A DNA stretch of 64,000 nt from Amorphus coralli DSM 19760 (GTDB taxonomy: Bacteria; Pseudomonadota; Alphaproteobacteria; Rhizobiales; Amorphaceae): positions 1 through 64,000 of the forward strand of contig NZ_KB894572.1 of NCBI RefSeq assembly GCF_000374525.1, written 5' to 3'. The notes under the pieces are model-generated. The model searched no databases and was not told the DNA's origin. It saw only the letters and a list, made by a program, of their open reading frames with translations. The translations under genes and the position numbers were made by a program. Below are positions 25,406 through 35,010 of the stretch, piece by piece (positions within the stretch are counted from its first letter, which is position 1; each line of letters starts with the position of its first letter).

Positions 25406-26301
25406 CAGGCGGTGGTGGGCCGGCGGCGCAGCTCGAACTTGAGCGGCCAGCAGAGCTTGCCCACGGCGCCGGACAGCCGCAACAGCAGGTAGGCACGCCG
25501 CTCGCGGCCCATCAGCGGGCTCAGAAGCGTCACCACGCCCAGCCCGCCGGTCTGCAGGACCGCCTTCGCGAAGACGGTCGCCGCCGTCAGGACGGGCGAG
25601 GAGGCGTAGCGGATCTTCGTCCAGGCGAAGTGCTGGCCGCCGGCATACTGGCGCTGCATGACGTAGCCGAGCCGCACCCGGTCGGCCGGCACGAACTCGT
25701 AGGCGATCGCCTCCATGCACCAGCCGAAGCGGCAGCCGCGCCCGTCGAGTCGGGTGTAGAAATCGGTGTCGGAGCCGCCGGTGAAGCGCATCGCCGGGTC
25801 GAAGGGCTCGGCGTCGGTGGCGCAGGTGGCGCGCCGGAACAGGGTTCCGCCGGACCCGCGGCCGCCCGGAAAGCGCCGGTAGGAGTCCGCGATGGCCTGG
25901 GGCGGCGACAGGTCGGGGTCGGAGTAGACGGGCTCGACGTTGGAGAACAGGCAGTCGACCTCTTGCGTCTCTAAGGCGCGGGTCATCAGCTCCAGCCAGT
26001 CGGGGGACAGCGTCTGATCGTCGTCCACAAAGGCGATAAACGGCGCGTCGCTGGCGTGGATGCCGGCGTTGCGGGCGCTCGGGATGCCGGGGGCGGGCTC
26101 GTGCACGTAGCGGACGGGGACGGGGGCCGCGGCGGCCAGCTCGTCGACAACGGGCCGTGCGGTGGCCTTGGGGTTGTTGTCCACCACGACGATCTCGAAG
26201 CCGCCGGGAAGGGCCGAGGTCTGGGTCTGGCAGGAGGCGACCGCGGTGCGCAGCAGGTCGGGCCGGGCATAGGTGATGATGACGATGGAAACGGAGGCCA
26301 T
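25405..26301 (-). CDS. family 2 glycosyltransferase, ExoM-like
   Basis: 298 residues. The GT2 fold shows VSIVIITYARPDLLRTAV, IVVVDNNPKAT and IAFVDDDQTLSPDWLE (DxD metal site), then FTGGSDTDFYTRL. The end of the protein has hydrophobic segments, as in succinoglycan glucosyltransferase ExoM relatives. It starts 5 bp after the flippase-like ABC gene stop and overlaps the next glycosyltransferase (TGATG). The order flippase, transferase, transferase indicates one transcript for surface-glycan synthesis. Confidence 0.88.
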   Translation of the reverse strand: MASVSIVIITYARPDLLRTAVASCQTQTSALPGGFEIVVVDNNPKATARPVVDELAAAAPVPVRYVHEPAPGIPSARNAGIHASDAPFIAFVDDDQTLSPDWLELMTRALETQEVDCLFSNVEPVYSDPDLSPPQAIADSYRRFPGGRGSGGTLFRRATCATDAEPFDPAMRFTGGSDTDFYTRLDGRGCRFGWCMEAIAYEFVPADRVRLGYVMQRQYAGGQHFAWTKIRYASSPVLTAATVFAKAVLQTGGLGVVTLLSPLMGRERRAYLLLRLSGAVGKLCWPLKFELRRRPTTA

Positions 26302-26306
26302 GCGCG

Positions 26307-28133
26307 TTACCCGGTCCGGTCGGTCATGTCTGCCGGCGCGGCATCGCCGGGAGTGGTGACGGAGAGGATGTCACCGCCGCCGAGCTCGACGATCCGGTCG
26401 CAGAGCGCCAGCGACGCGCGCTGATGCGTGATGAAGAACATCGTGTAGTCAGCACGCTCCAGCCCGGCAATGGCGGCGAGCACCTGCTGTTCGGTGTCGG
26501 TGTCGAGCGCGCTGGTCGCCTCGTCGAAGATCAGCACGCTCGCCCGCTTGTAGAGGGCCCGGGCGATGCCGATGCGCTGGCGCTGGCCGCCGGAAAGCCG
26601 CACGCCGCGCTCGCCGACGATGCTGTCGAAGCCGTCGGGGAGCTTGGCCAGGAGGTCGGTGAGCTGGGCGCGGTCGGCGCAGGCGCGCACCCGCTCCATG
26701 TCGATGGCTTCGCGCGGGCGGCCGAGCGCGATGTTCTCCGCGATGGTGCCGTCGGAGAGGAAGATCGCCTGGGGCACGTGGGCGATCTGCTCCTGCCAGG
26801 CGCGGCGGTTGTCGCGGTCCAGCACGGCATCGTCGATGCGGATGGCGCCCTCGGTGGGCTCGATGAGGCCCATCATCAGGTCCATCAGGGTCGACTTGCC
26901 GGAGCCGGTCTTGCCGACGATGCCGATGCGCTCGCCGCGCTGAACGGTGAGGTCGATCCGGTCGAGCACCGGCGCGTCCTCGGGGGAGTAGCGGAAGGTC
27001 AGGCCTTCGAAGCGGATCGCGTCACGGAAGGGCAGGGGGGTGGCCGGTCGCTCGGCGCGGTATTCCGGCGGGATCTCCTGGTCGAGGAAGACGAGCACGT
27101 CGAGAAGCACCGAGCGGCTGCCGGTGGCGCGGCTCCATCCGGCATAGACCCGTTGCGCCAGCGGCAGCAGGCGCTGCGCGCCCAGCGCCAGGGCGCCCAG
27201 CACCGGCAGCGAGGCGACGATGCCGGCTTCCGACTGGCTCAGCCACAGCGCCAGCCCGACGATGACGCAGATGCCGATGCCCTCGACCGCGAAGCGCGGC
27301 AGCACGGCAAGCGACAGGTTGGTCGCCTGGGCCCTCCGCAGACCGGTCTCCACGGCGGCGAACTTGGCGACGTAGGCCTCCTGGGTGCCGTCCAGCAGGA
27401 TGTCGCGGATGTCGCCGAGCCCTTCCTGGACGCACTTCACGCGGTCGGTCTGGGCGGCGGCGATGCGCACGCTGTTGGTGCCCAGCTGCGGTTTCACCAG
27501 CCGGGTGATGATCAGGTAGATGATCGCGAAGGCGGAGCCGGCGATCAGCGCGCTGGAGGCGTCGATGAGCAGCAGCGCCGCGATGATGAAGGTGGCGACG
27601 AAGGCCGCGGAAAAGGCCTCGAAGAAGGGCTGCAGCACGTAGAACAGCAGGATCTGCACCGAGTTCGTCACCGCGATGACGTCGCTGGAGTTCTGGTTCA
27701 CGTGGAAGGTGTAGGGCTGGTAGAGCGTCTTGCGGTAGGCGTCGATGCCGAAGTCGTTGGCGACGGCGAAGACGAACTTGTAGACCGCCCAGTACATGAC
27801 GACGCTGGTCGTCGCCGCCACCAGCGCCAGCCCCATCAGCGCGAAGCTCACCACGTAGACGGCCTGGCCGGAGGCGAGCATGGCGGCCGGAACGATGTTC
27901 TCCAGGAAGCCGGCCGTGCCCCCCTGCTGCGCCACGTCCGTGCCGAACAGGACGGCGAGGAACGGGACTACGGCGCCGAGCGTGAAGAGCTCCGCCATGG
28001 CACCGGCCAGCATCAGGCAGACGAGCAGCCCGAGCTGCTTGCGCCGGCGGGCGGAGAGGTGCCGGTAGAACCGCATCAGCAGCGACAGGAGCGAGGCGTT
28101 GCCGGTCTCGGCGTTCGGCGCGTGGCTGGTCAT
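26307..28133 (-). CDS. ABC transporter, fused permease-ATPase, PglK/MsbA type
   Basis: 608 residues from ATG 28133 (MTSHAPNAE); the longer frame to 28241 has no family resemblance. Six transmembrane helices occupy about 25-320, beginning with the PglK-like segment AELFTLGAVVPFLAVLFG. The ATPase has Walker A GIVGKTGSGKSTLMD, signature VRLSGGQRQRIGIARAL, Walker B VLIFDEATSALD and the H-loop FFITHQ. PglK-type members flip lipid-linked oligosaccharides; with two glycosyltransferases downstream this is the likely role. Export of another lipid is possible. Upstream lie five TGCGCA boxes (28215-28273). Confidence 0.9.
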   Translation of the reverse strand: MTSHAPNAETGNASLLSLLMRFYRHLSARRRKQLGLLVCLMLAGAMAELFTLGAVVPFLAVLFGTDVAQQGGTAGFLENIVPAAMLASGQAVYVVSFALMGLALVAATTSVVMYWAVYKFVFAVANDFGIDAYRKTLYQPYTFHVNQNSSDVIAVTNSVQILLFYVLQPFFEAFSAAFVATFIIAALLLIDASSALIAGSAFAIIYLIITRLVKPQLGTNSVRIAAAQTDRVKCVQEGLGDIRDILLDGTQEAYVAKFAAVETGLRRAQATNLSLAVLPRFAVEGIGICVIVGLALWLSQSEAGIVASLPVLGALALGAQRLLPLAQRVYAGWSRATGSRSVLLDVLVFLDQEIPPEYRAERPATPLPFRDAIRFEGLTFRYSPEDAPVLDRIDLTVQRGERIGIVGKTGSGKSTLMDLMMGLIEPTEGAIRIDDAVLDRDNRRAWQEQIAHVPQAIFLSDGTIAENIALGRPREAIDMERVRACADRAQLTDLLAKLPDGFDSIVGERGVRLSGGQRQRIGIARALYKRASVLIFDEATSALDTDTEQQVLAAIAGLERADYTMFFITHQRASLALCDRIVELGGGDILSVTTPGDAAPADMTDRTG

Positions 28134-28214
28134 GGACCGCGTGGAGACGTCTCTGATGGCGGGGGCGGGACCCCGGTCGTGAAAGGCCGCGCGCGGCGGA
28201 GCCCGGGCGGCGCC

Positions 28215-28273
28215 TGCGCAGGATCGCGCGCTTCTGCGCACCTCTGCGCAAAACTGCGCAGCGTCGATGCGCA
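28215..28273. promoter_or_regulatory. cluster of five TGCGCA boxes
   Basis: The palindromic hexamer TGCGCA occurs at 28215, 28235, 28245, 28255 and 28268. Spacings are 20, 10, 10 and 13 bp, so four of them lie on roughly the same helical face. The cluster is in the divergent region between the flippase-like gene (-) and the methyltransferase (+), where an operator for both glycan transcripts would be expected. GC-rich DNA makes isolated TGCGCA common, but the regular spacing is notable. Confidence 0.5.
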
Positions 28274-28429
28274 GGCCGCGACCTTAGCCGCGCCCGGCCC
28301 GCCGCGCAGCAAAAATCACGGCTTTCTGCTGAAAACGGTCGAGCCCCGGGGGAAACGGGTCTAGAAGGTGCGCGGCGATTGGCTTGGTGCGCAGGGAACT
28401 GCGCGCCGGCATAAGGCAACGGAGGGGCT

Positions 28430-29269
28430 ATGTCGGTCCTCGGTTCGGTGAAGCGGATGGTCCGCCGGGGTTTCTCGGCGCGCGACCGTGCCATGCTGGA
28501 GAGGCTCGGCTCGGACGGCGATCCACGCACGAAGGCGGTGGCTGACGCGGTTTTGGCCGTCTATGCGATCAAGACCGACCCGCCGGCCGCCATTCGCAGG
28601 CTGGAAGCGGCCCGGGCGGCGCGGGCTGCGGACACAAGCCCGCTCGACGACGGGAGCCTCGGCCCAGCTGGATCCTTCGACGAGGGCGTGACGGTGGCGG
28701 ATGCCTGCGCGGTCAGCAAGCCGCCGAGCCAGGCGCTGCTGCTGTACGCCCTGACCTCCCGGCTGAAGCCGTCCTCGGTGCTCGAACTTGGCACCAATAT
28801 CGGCGTTTCGGCGGCCTTCCTGGGCGCCGGTCTCGCCGATGGCAGCGGCGACGGACGCATCCTCACGCTCGACGTGTCGCCCTACCGTCTGCGGGTTGCC
28901 GAACGGCTGCACGCGGAGCTGGGCCTGACCTCCATCGTGACGCGGGTCGGCCTGTTCGAAGACACGCTGGATGGCGCGATCGATGAGGCCGCGCCCATCG
29001 ACATGGCCTTTATCGACGGCAATCACCAGTACGAGCCGACGCTCGATTATACCGACAAGATCCTGGCGCGCTGCGTCGAAGGCGCGGTGGTCGTCTACGA
29101 CGATATCCGCTGGTCGGACGGCATGAAGCGGGCGTGGGCCGACGTCTGCCGCGATCCCCGCTTTTCCGTGGTCATTGACCTCTACACGATGGGAATCGCA
29201 CTTTATTCCGGCCCGCCCGAAGGTCACCCGACCGTCACGCCGGCGCTCTATTCGGTGCTGGCGCCGTAG
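28430..29269 (+). CDS. class I SAM-dependent methyltransferase, O-methyltransferase type
   Basis: 279 residues. Motif I is SSVLELGTNIGVSAAF (about 122-137), motif II is RILTLDVSPYR, and IDMAFIDGNHQYEPTLDY matches the caffeoyl-CoA / sugar O-methyltransferase group, including the aspartate and histidine that often position the metal and acceptor. VVVYDDIRWSDGM continues the pattern. The N-terminal 100 residues are mostly helical and outside the SAM fold. It is divergent from the ABC exporter and followed at 141 bp by the sugar-phosphate transferase. Methylation of a surface sugar is the simplest guess. Confidence 0.85.
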   Translation: MSVLGSVKRMVRRGFSARDRAMLERLGSDGDPRTKAVADAVLAVYAIKTDPPAAIRRLEAARAARAADTSPLDDGSLGPAGSFDEGVTVADACAVSKPPSQALLLYALTSRLKPSSVLELGTNIGVSAAFLGAGLADGSGDGRILTLDVSPYRLRVAERLHAELGLTSIVTRVGLFEDTLDGAIDEAAPIDMAFIDGNHQYEPTLDYTDKILARCVEGAVVVYDDIRWSDGMKRAWADVCRDPRFSVVIDLYTMGIALYSGPPEGHPTVTPALYSVLAP

Positions 29270-29409
29270 CCGGCCGCGACTACAGGGAATGGTGGCGCGG
29301 GCGCCCGCGCCTGTTCAGGAGGTTGCAAGGTTTTCCGGCGAAATAGAAGCGAGGGGACCTGCGTATTGCGGGTCGATACCTCAGCCGGAGGTCCGACCGA
29401 GACCGCGCC

Positions 29410-30825
29410 ATGACACGTTCGCCGCTTCGCCTTCAGCACATCACCGAACTGCTTCGGGTGCTCGATTTCCTCGTGGTCGTGGCCGCCGGCTTCTTCGCTT
29501 ACCTCGTCTATCCCGGCGTGGCGGTCGAACTGCACGGCGAATACGGACTGGCGATCCTCCTCGGTGCCGTTATCTGCAGCTGGTTTCTCTGGCTGAACCG
29601 GGTCTACAACGACCAGCCGCACCGGGTCCGGCCCCGCCTCATCCTGCAGGTGGGCGTTGCGGTGGTGTCGACGGTTGCAGTGCTTGCGGCCGTCGCCTTC
29701 GCCCTCAAGGAATCGGAGACCTTCTCCCGCATCTGGGTCCTGGCCTGGGTGTCGATGTCCTTTGCCATGCTGCTCGGGATGCGGGTTGCCGTTGCGCTCT
29801 TCGTCAGGCGCATGATGCGGCAGGGCGGCCTGATCCGGCGAGCGGCCATCTTCGGCGGCGGCGATCAGGGCCAGCTGCTGATGGAATATCTCCAGGCGGT
29901 GCGCGATCCCGGCCTCCAGGTCGTCGGCTTCTTCGACGAGCGTTTCGACCGCGTGCCGGAAAACTACGATGGCATTCCCCGGCTCGGCGGACTGGCCGAG
30001 CTGGAAGAGGCCGCCGCCCGCGGCGAAATCGACACCGTGATCCTTGCCCTCCCGTTGAACGCCGTCGACCGGCTGTTGTCCATTTCCAACCAGCTCGACC
30101 GGTACCCGGTTCTGGTTCTGCTGGCGCCCGACCTCATCATGTGGCGGGTCTTCCAGCGTGAATCCTATTCGCTTGCTGGCATTCCGCTGCCGCGCCTTCT
30201 CGACCAGCCGCATTTCGGCTGGGCCGGGGTTGCCAAGCTGATCGAGGACAAGGTGCTTTCGCTGCTGCTCATCCTGGTGTTGCTGCCGGTCTATGCCGCG
30301 ATCGCCCTGGCCATTCGCGTCACCAGTCCCGGTCCGGTTCTGTTTCGTCAGCCGCGGGCCGGGTTCAACGGCGAGATCTTCACCATCTACAAGTTCCGAA
30401 CCATGCGCTCCGACATGGCCGACGTGATCGGCGCGCGGCAGACGACCAGGGACGATCCGCGCGTGACCCGTGTCGGCCGATTCCTGCGGCGCACCAGCCT
30501 CGACGAACTTCCGCAGTTCGTGAACGTCCTGCAGGGCGACATGTCGCTGGTCGGACCGCGCCCGCATGCGGAAGGCACGATGCTCGGCAACGAGCCCTTC
30601 GACCGGTCCGTCAAGAACTACATGCAGCGCTACCGGGTGAAGCCGGGCATCACAGGCTGGGCGCAGGTGAACGGCTGGCGCGGCCAGGCCGACAGCCCGG
30701 AAAAGCTGAGGATGCGCATCCGCTACGACATCGAATATGTCGACAAGTGGTCGATCGGGCTCGACCTCTACATCCTGCTGATCACGCCCTTCGTCGTTCT
30801 TTTCAGGCGCGAGAACGCCTACTGA
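29410..30825 (+). CDS. undecaprenyl-phosphate sugar phosphotransferase (WcaJ/PssY type)
   Basis: 471 residues. The N-terminal half has four to five membrane helices and the CoA-binding-like domain ([17 protein letters not shown]) typical of WcaJ. The C-terminal catalytic domain (about 280-471) has [28 protein letters not shown] and [10 protein letters not shown], then [16 protein letters not shown]. It transfers a hexose-1-phosphate, usually glucose or galactose, to undecaprenyl phosphate, the first step of exopolysaccharide or capsule synthesis. It fits the glycosyltransferases and flippase-like ABC gene on the opposite strand upstream. Confidence 0.93.
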   Translation: MTRSPLRLQHITELLRVLDFLVVVAAGFFAYLVYPGVAVELHGEYGLAILLGAVICSWFLWLNRVYNDQPHRVRPRLILQVGVAVVSTVAVLAAVAFALKESETFSRIWVLAWVSMSFAMLLGMRVAVALFVRRMMRQGGLIRRAAIFGGGDQGQLLMEYLQAVRDPGLQVVGFFDERFDRVPENYDGIPRLGGLAELEEAAARGEIDTVILALPLNAVDRLLSISNQLDRYPVLVLLAPDLIMWRVFQRESYSLAGIPLPRLLDQPHFGWAGVAKLIEDKVLSLLLILVLLPVYAAIALAIRVTSPGPVLFRQPRAGFNGEIFTIYKFRTMRSDMADVIGARQTTRDDPRVTRVGRFLRRTSLDELPQFVNVLQGDMSLVGPRPHAEGTMLGNEPFDRSVKNYMQRYRVKPGITGWAQVNGWRGQADSPEKLRMRIRYDIEYVDKWSIGLDLYILLITPFVVLFRRENAY

Positions 30826-30854
30826 CGGTGCGGCTGAGACCGGCCCGGCCCGCT

Positions 30855-32144
30855 TCAGCTTCCGGCCTGCAGTTCCTCATCCGGAACCTGCTGAACCCGG
30901 AGAAGGGTGATGCGGTTGCGCTCCTTCTTCTCCACCACGAAGCGGACGCCGTAGAAGGTGAAGGCCTGCTTCTCCTCCGGGATCATGCGCGCCTCGTGAA
31001 TGACCAGGCCGGCCGCGGTGGTCGCCTCCTCGTCGGGGAGATTCCAGTCCAGGCCGCGGTTCAGATCGCGGATCGAAACACCACCGTCCACCAGAAGCGT
31101 CCCGTCGGGCTGCGGCCGGACACCCTGAACGACGATGTCGTGCTCGTCGGAGATCTCGCCGACGATCTCCTCGAGGATGTCTTCCAGCGTCACGAGACCC
31201 ATCACTTCGCCGTACTCGTCGACAACGAGGGCGAAGTGAGACTTGCGCTTCAGGAAGGCGTTGAGCTGGTCGTGGAGGTTGGTGGTGTCGGGCACGAACC
31301 AGGGCGGTCGGGCGATGGCAAGGATATCCAGGCTGTCCACGTCGCCGGACGCAGCATGCAGGGCGCGCAGCAGGTCCTTGGCATGCAGCACGCCGACGAT
31401 GTTCTCCGTTTCCCCGCGCCAGAGCGGCAGGCGGGTGAAGGAGCTGGCAAGAGCCTGCTCGACGATCTGAGCGGCCGGCTCGTCGGCGTTGAGCATCTGC
31501 ATGGCGGTGCGGTGCTTCATCACGTCGGAGACCTCGAGCTCGCCGAGGTCGAGAAGCCCGCCAAGACGGTCGCGTTCCGCCTTGTGGAGACCGCCCTGAT
31601 AGTGCTGCAGGTCGACGGTGCCGCGAATCTCCTCGTGCGGCGAGATGCCGAGCGAGGCGTCCACGTCGATGCCGAAACGCCGCAGCAGCCAGCGTACGAA
31701 GATCTGGACGCCGGTGGTGATCGGTCCGAACACGATGACGACGACGCGCAGGATCGGCGCCACGGCGACGGCGAACCGGTCCGGGCTGGAAATCGCCCAC
31801 GTCTTCGGCAGCACCTCGGCGAAGACCAGAACAAGGAAGGTCATCAGCAGCGTGGCATAGGCGACGGCGGCATCGCCGAGCACCATGATGAAGGCGCTGG
31901 TCGCCAGCGACGAGGCGAGGATGTTGACGAGATTGTTGCCGAACAGGAGCGCGCCGATCAGCCGCTCCCGGATCTCGATCAGCCGACCGGCTGTACCGGC
32001 GCGCTTGTCGCCGGCTTTTTCGAGCTGATGCATGCGGGCGCGCGAGGCAGCCGTCAGGGCGGTCTCAGAGCCGGAGAAGAAGGCCGACAACATCAGGAGG
32101 ACGACGATCGCGCCGGCGATCATCCAGAGTTGAAGGGCGCTCAT
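30855..32144 (-). CDS. CNNM/CorC-HlyC family transporter (DUF21, CBS pair)
   Basis: 429 residues. The DUF21 membrane domain (about 1-190) starts LQLWMIAGAIVVLLMLSAFFSGSE and has three to four helices. Two CBS motifs follow (about 200-330), with EVMGLVTLEDILEEIVGEI. The CorC_HlyC domain ends the protein (DGGVSIRDLNRGLDW). Family members are tied to Mg2+ or Co2+ resistance and transport. Its start overlaps the aroB stop by 4 bp. The aroK-aroB-CorC order is a known arrangement in Hyphomicrobiales. Confidence 0.92.
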   Translation of the reverse strand: MSALQLWMIAGAIVVLLMLSAFFSGSETALTAASRARMHQLEKAGDKRAGTAGRLIEIRERLIGALLFGNNLVNILASSLATSAFIMVLGDAAVAYATLLMTFLVLVFAEVLPKTWAISSPDRFAVAVAPILRVVVIVFGPITTGVQIFVRWLLRRFGIDVDASLGISPHEEIRGTVDLQHYQGGLHKAERDRLGGLLDLGELEVSDVMKHRTAMQMLNADEPAAQIVEQALASSFTRLPLWRGETENIVGVLHAKDLLRALHAASGDVDSLDILAIARPPWFVPDTTNLHDQLNAFLKRKSHFALVVDEYGEVMGLVTLEDILEEIVGEISDEHDIVVQGVRPQPDGTLLVDGGVSIRDLNRGLDWNLPDEEATTAAGLVIHEARMIPEEKQAFTFYGVRFVVEKKERNRITLLRVQQVPDEELQAGS

Positions 32145-33265
32145 CGGGCGAGTTCATCCTCGAGGAAATCGGCGACAGCGTCGCGGGGGACATCGTGGGC
32201 GATATAGGCCTTACCGATGCCGCGGACGAGAATGTATGTCAGCGTTCCGCGCTGAACCTTCTTGTCCTGGCTCATGAGCATGATCAGCCGGTCGAGATCG
32301 CGGACCTCGGCGGGCAGGGCCGCCAGGTCGGTGGGCAGGCCGACGGCATGGAGGTGATGCTCGACACGCATTGCGTCCTCCGGCGGGCAGAGGCCGAGAA
32401 CGACGGAAAAGCGGAACGCCATGGCCATGCCGATGGCCACGGCCTCGCCGTGGATCAGCGTGTCGCCGTAGCCCAGCGCGGCCTCGAGCGCGTGGCCGAA
32501 TGTGTGGCCGAGATTGAGAAGGGCCCGGTTGCCGTGCTCGCGCTCGTCGGCGGCCACCACCCTGGCCTTGGCGGCACAGCTCAGTTCGATGGCGCGGGCC
32601 AGTGCCGCCTCGCGGGCAAAGACGGCGGGCCAGTTGTCGTCAAGCCAGGCGAAGAAGTCCGGGTCGTCGATCAGGCCGTACTTGACCACCTCGGCGTAGC
32701 CGGCCCGCAAATGACGCTCCGGCAGGGTGGCGAGCAGATCGGTGTCGATGAGCACCAGCTTCGGCTGGTGGAAAACGCCGACGAGATTCTTGCCGTGCGG
32801 AGAGTTGATGCCGGTCTTGCCCCCGACGGAGGAGTCCACCTGCGCGAGAAGCGATGTCGGAACCTGGACAAAGCCCATCCCGCGACGGGCGACCCCGGCC
32901 GCGAAACCGGCCAGGTCCCCCACCACGCCACCACCGAGCGCAATGACGATGTCGCCGCGCTCCAGCCGGGCAGCGAGGATGGCATCCACGACCTTCTCGA
33001 ACATGACGAAGGACTTGGACGCCTCGCCGGCCGGGACGGTGAAGGCTTCGCTGGCCACGCCGCCGTCCGACAGGCCCGCGCGCAGGGCATCCAGGTGCCG
33101 GTCCGCGACCGCTTCATCGCTGACCACCAGCACCCGGCTTCCCGGAGCGACGCGGGCCACGTGGCGTCCTGCCTCGGCGACGAGGCCGGGGCCGATGAGG
33201 ATCTCGTAGCTGCGGTCCCCGAGATCGACGCTGACAGTGCGCAGGTAGGCGGTGTCGGTCGTCAT
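32141..33265 (-). CDS. aroB: 3-dehydroquinate synthase
   Basis: 374 residues. It converts DAHP to 3-dehydroquinate using NAD+ and Zn2+, the second step of the shikimate pathway. Family marks are VIALGGGVVGDLAGFAAGV, the SSVGGKTGINSPHGKNLVG active-site stretch, FHQPKLVLIDTDLLATLP, and the zinc-site residues in GYAEVVKYG, NLGHTFGHALE and HGEAVAIGMAMA. The start overlaps the aroK stop by 4 bp, so the two steps are coupled. The length is normal. Confidence 0.96.
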   Translation of the reverse strand: MTTDTAYLRTVSVDLGDRSYEILIGPGLVAEAGRHVARVAPGSRVLVVSDEAVADRHLDALRAGLSDGGVASEAFTVPAGEASKSFVMFEKVVDAILAARLERGDIVIALGGGVVGDLAGFAAGVARRGMGFVQVPTSLLAQVDSSVGGKTGINSPHGKNLVGVFHQPKLVLIDTDLLATLPERHLRAGYAEVVKYGLIDDPDFFAWLDDNWPAVFAREAALARAIELSCAAKARVVAADEREHGNRALLNLGHTFGHALEAALGYGDTLIHGEAVAIGMAMAFRFSVVLGLCPPEDAMRVEHHLHAVGLPTDLAALPAEVRDLDRLIMLMSQDKKVQRGTLTYILVRGIGKAYIAHDVPRDAVADFLEDELAR

Positions 33266-33903
33266 TCGGGAAACTCCTGGCGGTGTTCGAGGGCAGACAG
33301 GTGGGTGGCCACCGCATCGGCCAGTGCGGCGACGACGGTCTCGTGCGGCGCGTCGCGCGAGGGGACCTGAATATCGGTGAGGGCGAAGACCGGCTCGCGT
33401 TCGGCCAGCAGTCGGCGCATGACGTCTTCGGCGTCGTCGCGGGCCAGGAGCGGGCGGTGGTTGCGGCGGCGCACGCGCTGCATGAGCGTGTCGAGGTCGG
33501 CGCGCAGCCAGACGGAGATGCCGGCCCGGGCGATCTCGGCGCGGGTGTCGGCGTTCATGAAGGCGCCACCGCCGGTGGCGAGCACCTGCGGACCCTCGCC
33601 GAGGAGCCGCTGGATCACCCGACGCTCGCCGTCGCGGAAGGCGGCTTCGCCGTGGACCTCGAAAATGTCGGTGATCGCCATTCCGGCGGCGGCTTCGATC
33701 TCGTGGTCGGCGTCGACGAACGGAATGCCGAGCAGGGTGGCGAGCCGGCGGCCGATGCTGGTCTTGCCGGCCCCCGGCATGCCCACCAGAACGATGGAGC
33801 GCGTGCCGAGCCCGGCCACGATCCGCGCGCTGGAGCGGTCTGCGTCGGCGGTCGGGCTCTGGGCGGAAGACACGAAAGGGGCTCGCTCGGCTGGCATCGG
33901 CAC
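33262..33903 (-). CDS. aroK: shikimate kinase
   Basis: 213 residues. It phosphorylates shikimate at O3. Walker A GMPGAGKTS, shikimate-binding FVDADHEIE and VLATGGGAF, and lid-region RPLLARDD are all present. The first 33 or so residues form an extension that is common in alphaproteobacteria; an internal start cannot be excluded. Divergent from xerD with an 85-bp gap. It heads the aroK-aroB-CorC operon. Confidence 0.94.
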   Translation of the reverse strand: MPMPAERAPFVSSAQSPTADADRSSARIVAGLGTRSIVLVGMPGAGKTSIGRRLATLLGIPFVDADHEIEAAAGMAITDIFEVHGEAAFRDGERRVIQRLLGEGPQVLATGGGAFMNADTRAEIARAGISVWLRADLDTLMQRVRRRNHRPLLARDDAEDVMRRLLAEREPVFALTDIQVPSRDAPHETVVAALADAVATHLSALEHRQEFPE

Positions 33904-33988
33904 GGTCTACCGGTTGAAAGGTGCGGCTAACGACCTGTCAAGCCTCGCGGCCTAGGTTCATGGACGATGCCGGCGGCAGGGGCCGGGT

Positions 33989-34948
33989 GTGGACAACGAT
34001 GGAATGCCAATGGATCGCTCCGCGATCGACATCGAGCGCTTTCTGGAAGTGATGGCGGTGGAGGCCGGTGCATCGCACAACACGCTGGCGGCGTACCGGC
34101 GCGACCTGGAGGCCTTCGCCCGCTTTCTGAAAGCGCGCGGACAGGCGCTCGACCGCGCGCGCGCCGAGGATGTCTCCGCGCATCTCGCCGATCTCGCGGA
34201 ACGCGGTTTCGCAGCCTCCAGCCAGGCTCGGCATCTCTCCGCGATCCGGCGCTTCTACCGCTTCCTGCATGGCGAGGGCGACCGTCCCGACGATCCCGCC
34301 GGCAAGGTGGAGCGGCCGAAGCGGGTGCGGCCGCTGCCGAAGATCCTGTCGGTTGAAGAGGTGGACAGGCTGATCGCCACGGCGCGGACGGCGGCCGACC
34401 GGCCCGGGCTCTCGGCGCCCAAGGCGCTGAAGGCGCAACGCACCTACACGCTGCTGGAGCTCATCTACGCCACCGGCCTGCGCGTCTCGGAACTTGTCTC
34501 GCTGCCGGCGTCGGCGAGCCGGGTGCGCGATCCGCTGCTGCTTGTGCGCGGCAAGGGCGGCCGCGAACGCGTCGTGCCGCTCACCGGTTCGGCGTGCGAG
34601 GCCATGACGGCGTTCCGCACCCTGCGCGACGCCAACCCGCGGCTGGCGAAAAGCCGGCACCTGTTCCCCGCCGACAGCGACAGCGGCCACCTGACGCGCC
34701 AGGCCTTCGCGCGCGACCTCAAGGACATCGCCATCGACGCGGGCATTGCGCCGGCGCGGGTGTCGCCCCATGTGCTTCGCCATGCTTTCGCCAGCCACCT
34801 CTTGCAGAACGGCGCCGACCTGCGCGTCGTGCAGCAGCTCCTGGGCCATGCCGACATCGGTACCACGGAGATCTACACGCACGTTCTGGCCGAACGGCTG
34901 GCCAGGCTTGTCGGCGAGCATCATCCGCTCGCCCACCCCGCAGCTTGA
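33989..34948 (+). CDS. xerD: site-specific tyrosine recombinase XerD
   Basis: 319 residues counted from GTG 33989, which has AGGGG a few bases upstream; ATG 34004 or 34010 would shorten the protein by 5 or 7 residues. The N-terminal SAM-like core-binding domain has [14 protein letters not shown]. The catalytic tetrad region is complete: Arg in [11 protein letters not shown], Lys in [13 protein letters not shown], HxxR in [14 protein letters not shown], and the later His and Tyr in [16 protein letters not shown]. With XerC it resolves chromosome dimers at dif. It is a housekeeping recombinase, not a sign of an integrated island. Confidence 0.94.
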   Translation: MDNDGMPMDRSAIDIERFLEVMAVEAGASHNTLAAYRRDLEAFARFLKARGQALDRARAEDVSAHLADLAERGFAASSQARHLSAIRRFYRFLHGEGDRPDDPAGKVERPKRVRPLPKILSVEEVDRLIATARTAADRPGLSAPKALKAQRTYTLLELIYATGLRVSELVSLPASASRVRDPLLLVRGKGGRERVVPLTGSACEAMTAFRTLRDANPRLAKSRHLFPADSDSGHLTRQAFARDLKDIAIDAGIAPARVSPHVLRHAFASHLLQNGADLRVVQQLLGHADIGTTEIYTHVLAERLARLVGEHHPLAHPAA

Positions 34949-35010
34949 CTTCCCGGTCGGCCGGTCCCACGGTCCCGCCGACCCCGACCGCCAAGGATCC
35001 GACGGACCGC

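Noticed and set aside
26424-28364. 646-codon open frame opposite the ABC exporter
   Set aside because: It is antisense to a clear ABC transporter and shows only low-complexity antisense composition.
33989-34948. tyrosine recombinase as an island integrase
   Set aside because: It is a complete XerD in the conserved aroK-xerD-accA context, so it is a housekeeping gene.
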